Shown here one piece after another: positions 61,851 through 64,000 of a DNA stretch of 64,000 nucleotides. This DNA is from Mikania micrantha (lineage: Eukaryota; Streptophyta; Magnoliopsida; Asterales; Asteraceae), in contig CM018696.1 in assembly GCA_009363875.1 (NCBI GenBank), positions 21,899,475-21,963,474 of the forward strand, written 5' to 3'. A program made the position numbers and the translations under genes. A model generated the notes under the pieces. The model had not been told where the DNA came from, searched no databases, and saw only the letters and a list, made by a program, of their open reading frames with translations. Each line of letters opens with the position of its first letter. The first letter of the stretch is position 1.

Positions 61851-62608
61851 GTAAAATTTAGTCTTATAATTCAAAATAATTAGGAATATGGAATATTTTG
61901 GGATAATCAGGAATATTTGCGTATATAATTTCTATGATCTGATAACCTGAATAGTAAAAAATAATGATTTATATTTAATTATTGTTATTTTATTATTCAG
62001 CATGTGCTATTAACTTTTGAATTGAGTCAACAAGTTGATAGCAACAATTATTCCTATTTATCCGGAATATAGAGAAAATCGTGGACAACATGAAGAAGTC
62101 AATAACGGTCACGAGGAATCAGTTGGCGCATGACTTGTAGTTGGAACAAATATTGTGGAACTCACTTAGACTACCGTTGAATTATTTTCATGTTATAAAT
62201 TAAGGCAATATCGATTTAGGAACACACACATCTCACCTAGCTGACTACTACTTATTTCTAGTTCATATTTGCGAGATTCAAAGTTCACAACACTTAGTGA
62301 TCGATTGTAACATCAGTGCCGGAATCGTCACCGGAACAGTGATCGACACCATAACATGAACAATGATTCAAGTACATAACTCAGTTGACGCTCATATATC
62401 GTTATCATTTCATGTTATCATAGAACAGATTCAAACTAATTCCAAAAACAAAACTCAGAATCATGGTTCATCAGTCAGATAATTATCTGGCAATATAGAA
62501 CCATCATGTGATTGTTAGTTAGGATTCTATTATGTATAAACGTATTTGAGGCTTTACAAAACAAAACAACAACGGATGTCGTTACGTGAATGCTAAATCG
62601 ATGGATTA

Positions 62609-62736
62609 TTCGTATAGGTGACGATCTGTACGAATACATCTGAAAGTTTAACGTTCTGTATGATATCCAATAATTAGAAAACCATATTGAAAAGTGTAGT
62701 TATCGTCATATTCGTACGGGTGACGATTCGAACGAA
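62609..62736 (+). promoter_or_regulatory. Paired 26-bp palindromic U3 modules
   Basis: Modules at 62609-62634 and 62711-62736, both with the core GGTGACGAT and TTCGTA/ACGAA arms, 102 bp apart. Confidence 0.6.
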
Positions 62737-62954
62737 TACGCGTGACAACTATACGATTCGATTTAAACTGTAATTTAAATAATTTTCAGAAAATTTAAAT
62801 AAAAGAAAGATACTTAGTTAATTTACTAGGAATTACCACCTAAAATAATTTTAGAAACTTTGTTTTAAAACTGTAACATTTCGTTACGAAAAACGAAACG
62901 AAACCGACGTTTTACACGAAACCGAGCAACCGAAACGAACCCGAACTCACCCGA

Positions 62955-62964
62955 GATATAAATA
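62955..62964 (+). promoter_or_regulatory. LTR TATA box
   Basis: GATATAAATA, about 650 bp from the LTR start, preceded by ACCGAGCAACCGAAACGAAC as in the LTR at 18037. Confidence 0.65.
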
Positions 62965-64000
62965 CCCGGAATGAGTCATCTTCCTCATTTAACCTCTTCA
63001 CTCTCTCTTTCTGAAACTAAAAAACCATCACTCTCTCTCTCTAAAAATTCAAACTTCCCACACCTAAATCTCACTCGTTTCTCGACGAAATCTCATGCTC
63101 TTTGTGTCCAAACGACCACCACAACTTCTGGAACACGAAAGTACAACCTATCTAAGCTAGGAACCAGTTGATTTGAGGTAAAAACGAGTTTTCTCTTCCA
63201 TTTTCTAGGGTTTTGAAACCCATGTTCGAATCCCATCTAAAACCCGGTTCTAGCTTCTCTAAATCCTTTGGAAACTACACAAACCATGTAAGTGTGTTGT
63301 AGGAACATGTGTGAAACCATGGCCTAGCCTTAAAAACCCGAAATTTGGAGGTAGCACCCCGGGGCCGCGACAGGCCAAATGTCAAGCCATCAGCCAGGCC
63401 GAATGGCCACCCAGGTCTAATGTCCACTCCTTTAGGCCGAATGGCCCAGACCCAAGCCAACCAGGTTCATTCGCCCGAACCAGGCCTTGTACGGCTGAGA
63501 TGCTATTTGGTTGGACTAGCAGCCATTCGCTGGAGATGGTTCGGACTCTCCTCATTCGGTTGCCTCCTCTTCAGCCAAGTTCCATTCGGCAAAGCTGGTT
63601 CGACCAGGGTCCTCATGCGGCCAAGTCCTATTCGGCCAAACCATGTTCAATCGGCCACTTTCAGTCGCATGCACATTCAGCCCAGTTTGTTTCTGTCGGC
63701 CCAACTACCATTCGACCAATCTCCTTTCGGCCAAAAGACTTATTCTGTCTGCCCAAGGTGTTTTTCGATCAAACGGGATTAGGTTGGAGTTGTTCAAGCA
63801 TGAGTTGGATGATGTGCTCGCATGAATGAACCATAAACGAAAGTGTGTGTATGCATGGGAAATCTACTAGGTTTCATTACGTTGTGACAACCATGGGAAA
63901 AATAAGATTTTTGTAGATAATCATGGGTTACAATGTGTGGGATTAGTCGAAGATACATGACTTTATTTGAAGAAAACAATGGATTAGGGCTTCTAAAGTA

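Larger units (their letters stand above)
62307..64000 (+). mobile_element. Chromovirus LTR, left part (continues beyond window)
   Basis: It starts TGTAACATCAGTGCCGGAA, like 27387 and 36208. Paired U3 modules are at 62609-62634 and 62711-62736, a TATA box at 62955-62964, a CT-rich leader (63000-63050), and a TTGAG|GTAAAA donor-like site near 63178. A TTCGGCC/CCGAATGG array (63340-63760) replaces the CGAACC array. Open frames at 63311-63829 run through that array and are not called. Left flank TCGAT would be the target duplication. Confidence 0.9.

Noticed and set aside
63311..63829. 172-codon open frame, proline/serine-rich
   Set aside because: It follows the TTCGGCC/CCGAATGG array of an LTR; two other phases are also open across the same repeat.

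Overview
This is plant nuclear DNA. It holds one gene with the canonical seven-exon structure of a G-type lectin S-receptor-like kinase, and most of the rest is nested LTR retrotransposons. The element types (Ty3/gypsy chromovirus of Tekay/Del type with about 4 kb LTRs, a Ty1/copia, a Tat-type gypsy, hAT/MULE MITEs, tRNA-like SINE pieces) suggest a large eudicot genome. An asterid such as Asteraceae would fit, but I cannot fix the species. No prokaryotic, organellar or CRISPR features are present.

Layout. 1-1371: right part of a chromovirus-type LTR. 1372-6990: AT-rich intergenic DNA with a 52-bp tandem repeat, a perfect copia-type solo LTR (4126-4824, target duplication ACGAG) and a transposon remnant just upstream of the gene. 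6995-13237: apparently intact 826-residue receptor kinase; intron 1 is swollen to 2.75 kb by nested transposons. 13238-16326: intergenic, with a small MITE and a long dinucleotide microsatellite. 16327-26622: minus-strand gypsy remains, whose integrase is split by a 4.17 kb solo LTR (18037-22208, TTGTT duplication). 26623-52277: one decayed copia element. Its 5' LTR contains a 3.2 kb solo LTR (26684-42686, TTATG), which itself contains a complete young 12.8 kb chromovirus (27387-40152, TTTGA), and a second, minus-strand solo LTR (43170-45772). 52278-58523: minus-strand LTR split by a further 4.1 kb solo LTR (52814-56958, CTCTT). 58524-62306: Tat-type leader and gag, interrupted by a solo LTR of its own family (60621-61312, GGCCA), then gypsy LTR fragments. 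62307-64000: start of another chromovirus LTR that runs off the window.

The most interesting signal lies inside the long LTRs. Seven copies in this window (some of clearly different families, on both strands) share an intron-like module. It has a consensus 5' splice site (CAGGTGAGT-like), a 0.46-1.4 kb spacer (about 5 kb where a nested LTR lies inside it), a branch-site-like CTCAC, a small hairpin, and an AG acceptor-like site 38-42 nt downstream in six of the seven, nearly always followed by GT. The 5' splice-site strand is the exact or near-exact reverse complement of the branch-site strand. When one strand differs between families the other changes to match, as do the hairpin arms. This looks like a conserved, structured intron in the LTR leader. 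I know of no description of it, but I could not search. Four related LTRs also carry a paired 26-bp palindromic TGACG-like module in U3.

All retroelement coding regions here are broken by stops or frameshifts. The receptor kinase is the only gene I consider functional.
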